From NCBI GenBank assembly GCA_963728445.1, contig CAVSJO010000006.1:496001-560000 (forward strand): a stretch of DNA of 64,000 nucleotides, written 5' to 3'. The position numbers and the translations under genes are program-made. The notes beneath the pieces were generated by a model. The model was given only the letters and a program-made list of their open reading frames with translations. It was not told the origin of the DNA and did not search any database. Source of the stretch: CAVSJO01 sp963728445 (lineage in GTDB: Bacteria; Gemmatimonadota; Gemmatimonadetes; Longimicrobiales; RSA9). Shown piece after piece: positions 60,951 through 64,000 of this stretch. The stretch's first letter is position 1. Each line of letters opens with the position of its first letter.

Positions 60951-61836
60951 GCGGGCGACGTCCCCCATCGGGGTGCTGGACACCGCGATCGATCCCGGCT
61001 GGGCCGGCACGCTCCGCCCCGGCCCGGTCTCGCGTCGGCTGCGCCGACACCGCCTGGCCCTCGCCTCTGCCCTCGTGTTCGCGGCCGTCGCCGCGGCGTG
61101 CGTGCTGGCCCCGCTGCTGGCCCCCTACCCGTTCGATGCCATCGACCTGGACGCCCTCCGCCAGGCGCCCTCGCTGCACCACCTGATGGGCACCGACGAC
61201 CTCGGCCGGGACGTCTTCACCCGCGTACTGTACGGTGGGCGCGTCTCGATCCTCATCGGCGTGCTGTCCGCGCTGGTCGGCACGGGGGTGGGCACCGCGG
61301 TCGGGGCCGCCGCCGGCTTCCGCGGCGGATGGATCGACAACGCCCTGATGCGGATGACGGACGTCGCCTACGCGATCCCGACGCTGCCGCTGCTCATCGT
61401 GCTCAGCGCCTTCGCCGGCGCGACCGTCACGTCGATCGTGCTGATCATCGGCCTGCTGAGCTGGATGGCGACGGCCCGCGTCGTCCGCTCCGACGTGCTG
61501 TCGATCCGGGAGACGCCGTACGTCGAGGCGGCGCGGAGCCTCGGCATGTCGCCGATGCGCGTCGTCGTGCGTCACGTGCTGCCGAACGCCGCAGGGCCCA
61601 TCATCGTGGCAGCAACGCTGGCCGTCGGGAACGGCATCATGGTGGAGTCGGCCCTCAGCTTCCTGGGGCTCGGCGTGCAGCCCCCCACGCCCACGTGGGG
61701 GAACATGCTCATGGACGCCCAGGCGACGATGGCGACGAAGCCGTGGCTCACCCTCTTCCCCGGCCTCGCGATCCTGGTCGTCGTCCTGGCGGTCAACTTC
61801 GTCGGCGACGGGATGCGGGACGCGCTCGCGCGCTGA
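60943..61836 (+). CDS. Dpp/Opp-type ABC transporter permease C
   Basis: 297 aa. DppC marks: LRRHRLALASALVFAAVAAA, LAPYPFDAIDLDA, HLMGTDDLGRDVFTRVLYGG, YAIPTLPLLIVLSAF, EAA loop PYVEAARSLGMSPMRVVVRH, LPNAAGPIIVAAT, WGNMLMDAQ. ATG 60943 lies inside the dppB-like gene. No ATPase genes (DppD/DppF) follow; the next gene is an oxidoreductase, so the ATPases must be elsewhere. Confidence 0.93.
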   Translation: MTERATSPIGVLDTAIDPGWAGTLRPGPVSRRLRRHRLALASALVFAAVAAACVLAPLLAPYPFDAIDLDALRQAPSLHHLMGTDDLGRDVFTRVLYGGRVSILIGVLSALVGTGVGTAVGAAAGFRGGWIDNALMRMTDVAYAIPTLPLLIVLSAFAGATVTSIVLIIGLLSWMATARVVRSDVLSIRETPYVEAARSLGMSPMRVVVRHVLPNAAGPIIVAATLAVGNGIMVESALSFLGLGVQPPTPTWGNMLMDAQATMATKPWLTLFPGLAILVVVLAVNFVGDGMRDALAR

Positions 61837-61886
61837 GGCCGGGTGACGCAGGGACCCGGAACGTCTGGATCTCACGGGAGAGGCGA

Positions 61887-63074
61887 ATGTCGGATCGACT
61901 CAGGATCGGGGTGATCGGGGCGGGGCGGTGGTCACGGGCGGCGCACCTGCCGGGGTTCCGGCGCTCGCCCCTGGCGGAGCTGATGGTCATCTGCGACCGG
62001 GACGGCGAGCTGGCGGCCCGGCGCGCTGGCGAGTTCGGCGTGCCGGCCATCGCCACGGAGGCGGAGGCGGTGCTTGAACGGGACGACATCGACGTCGTCG
62101 ACATCGTCACGCGCGGCGATCACCAGGACCTCGTGTTCGCGGCCCTCGACGCCGGCAAGCACGTCCTGGTGGAGAAGCCGGTGTGCCACGATTTCCGGGA
62201 CGTGCGCCGCGCCGACGCCCTCGCCCGCTCGAAGGGGTTGCGGACGAAGGTGGGACTCACGTTCCGCTACGCACCCGCGGTGCTGTACATGTTCGACCTG
62301 ATCCGCCAGGGCTTCGTGGGACAGCCGTTCGTGTTCAACGGCTACGAGCAGAACTCGCAGTGGCTGGACCCGGACAACCCCATGGACAAGCGCATCCACA
62401 GCGAAAAGCCCACGGCCGAGCCGCCGTGGGGAGACGATCCGTCCCGGGAAGGCATCACCGTGTCCGCTCTCGAAGGCTACGGCGCGCCGACCATTGACAT
62501 CGGCCTGGAGTGCGTGGGCGCCGACCTGACGCGGGTGATCGGCGTGCTGGCGAACATGGTGCCCTTCCGACGGCGCACGAACCTCGATGCCGAGCGCGAA
62601 CGGATCAACATCGACGACGCCGACATGTTCATGGCGGAGGCGGCCAACCGTGCTCTCTTCTCCATGCAGTCCAGCTACGTGACCGTCGGCAACTACCCCG
62701 GCGTCGAGGCCCGCATCTTCGGGTCCGAGGGGGCCATCCGGGTACGGCTGGTGGAGGAGTTCGGGGTCATCCAGACGATCCACACGGCCACGAAAGACGC
62801 CGTCGAGTTCGTGCAGCGGGAGATCCCGACGGCGTACTTTCCGCCGGGCTACACCCCGGGCGACGCGTGGAGCAGCGCGTTCTACGGAAACCTGGTGCAC
62901 GACTTCTGCCGTGAGATCCTGGACGGCGCGCATGCGTGTCGGGGCGACTTCGCTCAGAGCGCCCGCGTGCAGGAGATCATCAACGCCGTTACGCTGTCCC
63001 ATCGCGAGAGCCGCTGGGTCGACCTGCCGCTGCCCGAGGACGTCGGCGGCGCCGGCCAGCCGAGCCCGTTCTGA
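61887..63074 (+). CDS. Gfo/Idh/MocA-family oxidoreductase
   Basis: 395 aa. Rossmann fold with LRIGVIGAGRWSRAAHLPGF, then IVTRGDHQDLVF and the KHVLVEKPVCHDF signature with the catalytic-region Lys. C-terminal half (DADMFMAEAANRALFSMQSS, EARIFGSEGAIRVRLVEEFG, AWSSAFYGNLVHDFCREILD) is the usual alpha/beta substrate domain. NAD(P)-dependent sugar or inositol oxidoreductase; substrate unknown. GGGAGAGG lies 3-8 bases before the ATG. Confidence 0.9.
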   Translation: MSDRLRIGVIGAGRWSRAAHLPGFRRSPLAELMVICDRDGELAARRAGEFGVPAIATEAEAVLERDDIDVVDIVTRGDHQDLVFAALDAGKHVLVEKPVCHDFRDVRRADALARSKGLRTKVGLTFRYAPAVLYMFDLIRQGFVGQPFVFNGYEQNSQWLDPDNPMDKRIHSEKPTAEPPWGDDPSREGITVSALEGYGAPTIDIGLECVGADLTRVIGVLANMVPFRRRTNLDAERERINIDDADMFMAEAANRALFSMQSSYVTVGNYPGVEARIFGSEGAIRVRLVEEFGVIQTIHTATKDAVEFVQREIPTAYFPPGYTPGDAWSSAFYGNLVHDFCREILDGAHACRGDFAQSARVQEIINAVTLSHRESRWVDLPLPEDVGGAGQPSPF

Positions 63075-63091
63075 CAGAGAAGGGAGTGGCA

Positions 63092-64000
63092 GTGACCGGA
63101 CCCGGAGACGACACCCGCCTGCGCTGGGGCGTGCTGAGCACGGCCAACATCGGGCGGGCCGCCGTGAACCCCGCCATCCGCGCGTCGCGCAACGGAGAGC
63201 TGGTGGCCGTCGCCAGCCGGGACGCGGCGCGCGCCCGCGAGTTCGCCCAGGCCCACGACATCCCCCGTCACCACGGCAGCTACGAGGCGCTCCTCGACGA
63301 CCCCGACATCGACGCGGTCTACGTACCCCTGCCGAACGCGCTGCACCGGGAGTGGACGATCCGCGCCGCCGAGGCCGGCAAGCACGTGCTGTGCGAGAAG
63401 CCGCTGGCGATGACCGCTTCGGAGTGTCGGGAGATGGCGGACGTGGCGGAGCAGGCGGGCGTGCGCCTGATGGAGGCGTTCATGTACCGCTTCCATCCTC
63501 GCACCGAGCGGCTTCTGGAGCTGGTCCACGGCGGCGTCGCGGGAGACGTCCGGGCGATCCACAGCGCCTTCACCTTCCGCCTCACCCGGCCCGGCAACAT
63601 CCGCATGAGCGCCGAGCTCGGGGGCGGGGCCCTCATGGACGTCGGCTGCTACTGCGTGAACGTGAGCCGGACCGTCCTCGGCGCCGAGCCCGTCGAGGCG
63701 CGGGCGTGGGCCGAGTGGGCGGAAACGGGCGTCGACGCGCGTCTGGCCGGCGCCCTGCGCTTCGAGAGCGGCGTCGTCGCCCAGTTCGACTGCGCTCTCG
63801 ACCTCGAGCGACGGGAGGCCGTCGAGGTCGCCGGCACCGACGCCTGGCTCTCCGTGGATTCCGCGTTCCTGCCGGGCACGGGCGACGTCGAGATCGTCGA
63901 GCATCGCGGCCGGGGCGACGTCGCCCGGCATACCATCACCGGCGTCGACGAGTACCGGCTCATGGTCGAGCATTTCGCCGACGCCGTGCTCACCGGCGCG
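63092..64000 (+). CDS. Gfo/Idh/MocA-family oxidoreductase (3' end beyond window)
   Basis: At least 303 aa, open at the window edge. LRWGVLSTANIGRAAVNPAI nucleotide fold, YVPLPNALHREWTIRAAEAG, KHVLCEKPLAMTASECREM signature, and FMYRFHPRTERLLELV, as in glucose-fructose-oxidoreductase-like enzymes. GTG start with GGGAG 6 bases upstream. Follows the related gene by 17 bases; the pair may act in one sugar pathway. Confidence 0.88.
   Translation, partial: MTGPGDDTRLRWGVLSTANIGRAAVNPAIRASRNGELVAVASRDAARAREFAQAHDIPRHHGSYEALLDDPDIDAVYVPLPNALHREWTIRAAEAGKHVLCEKPLAMTASECREMADVAEQAGVRLMEAFMYRFHPRTERLLELVHGGVAGDVRAIHSAFTFRLTRPGNIRMSAELGGGALMDVGCYCVNVSRTVLGAEPVEARAWAEWAETGVDARLAGALRFESGVVAQFDCALDLERREAVEVAGTDAWLSVDSAFLPGTGDVEIVEHRGRGDVARHTITGVDEYRLMVEHFADAVLTGA

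Overview
The window is about 70% GC DNA from a Gram-negative, diderm bacterium. The best guess is Gemmatimonadota: it has two Ser/Thr kinases with PD40/TolB-like propellers, a TolB/TPR protein, paired DUF885-type peptidases, TonB receptors with carboxypeptidase-like N-domains, many proteins with 'AQ'-ending signal peptides, and heavy use of ATGA overlaps. This placement is inferred from gene content only. No rRNA, tRNA, CRISPR array or replication origin was seen, and no gene-free stretch exceeds 300 bases (the longest are about 200-260 bases).

Layout. 1-12 kb: an outer-membrane protein (minus) diverges from a membrane Ser/Thr kinase. A minus-strand run follows, holding an unusual SDR-DUF2867-DUF2254 fusion, a secreted protein, a second kinase and a small helical protein. 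12-19 kb (plus): two small proteins and a TolB/TPR sensor-like protein, then a tight operon of retropepsin-like protease, RimK-type ATP-grasp ligase and AstE/AspA-type deacylase, then a lipoprotein, a Tat protein and a YkgJ cysteine-cluster protein. 19-25.4 kb: two coupled CheB-CheR-PAS giants. The first carries a histidine kinase but has worn CheB/CheR sites; the second has intact CheB/CheR sites but no kinase. 25.5-32.3 kb: an isoquinoline-oxidoreductase-like molybdenum enzyme pair, a TonB receptor under a LuxR-type regulator, and a divergent double-cupredoxin protein with a palindrome between them.

32.3-42.9 kb: a frameshifted metzincin-like gene, then a long plus-strand cluster: Fur-family regulator, KatG, cardiolipin synthase, a membrane HEFAH metalloprotease-like protein, an OmpR-type response regulator with histidine kinase, and a TonB receptor preceded by an 11-bp-period direct repeat. 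43-48 kb: an OmpA-like lipoprotein with a strong terminator hairpin, a receiver-thioredoxin-reductase fusion without redox cysteines, a SARP/BTAD regulator, a DUF1059 mini-protein, and an insertion sequence with perfect 24-bp inverted repeats and a probably decayed transposase.

48-53.4 kb: a hotdog thioesterase coupled to a luciferase-like monooxygenase, a double VanZ membrane protein, a cysteine hydrolase, a stand-alone receiver and small secreted proteins. 53.7-64 kb: a probable peptide-use island made of two DUF885-like peptidases overlapping an oligopeptide-binding lipoprotein, a serine hydrolase, two Dpp/Opp-type permeases (no ATPase gene visible) and two Gfo/Idh/MocA oxidoreductases, the last cut off by the window edge.
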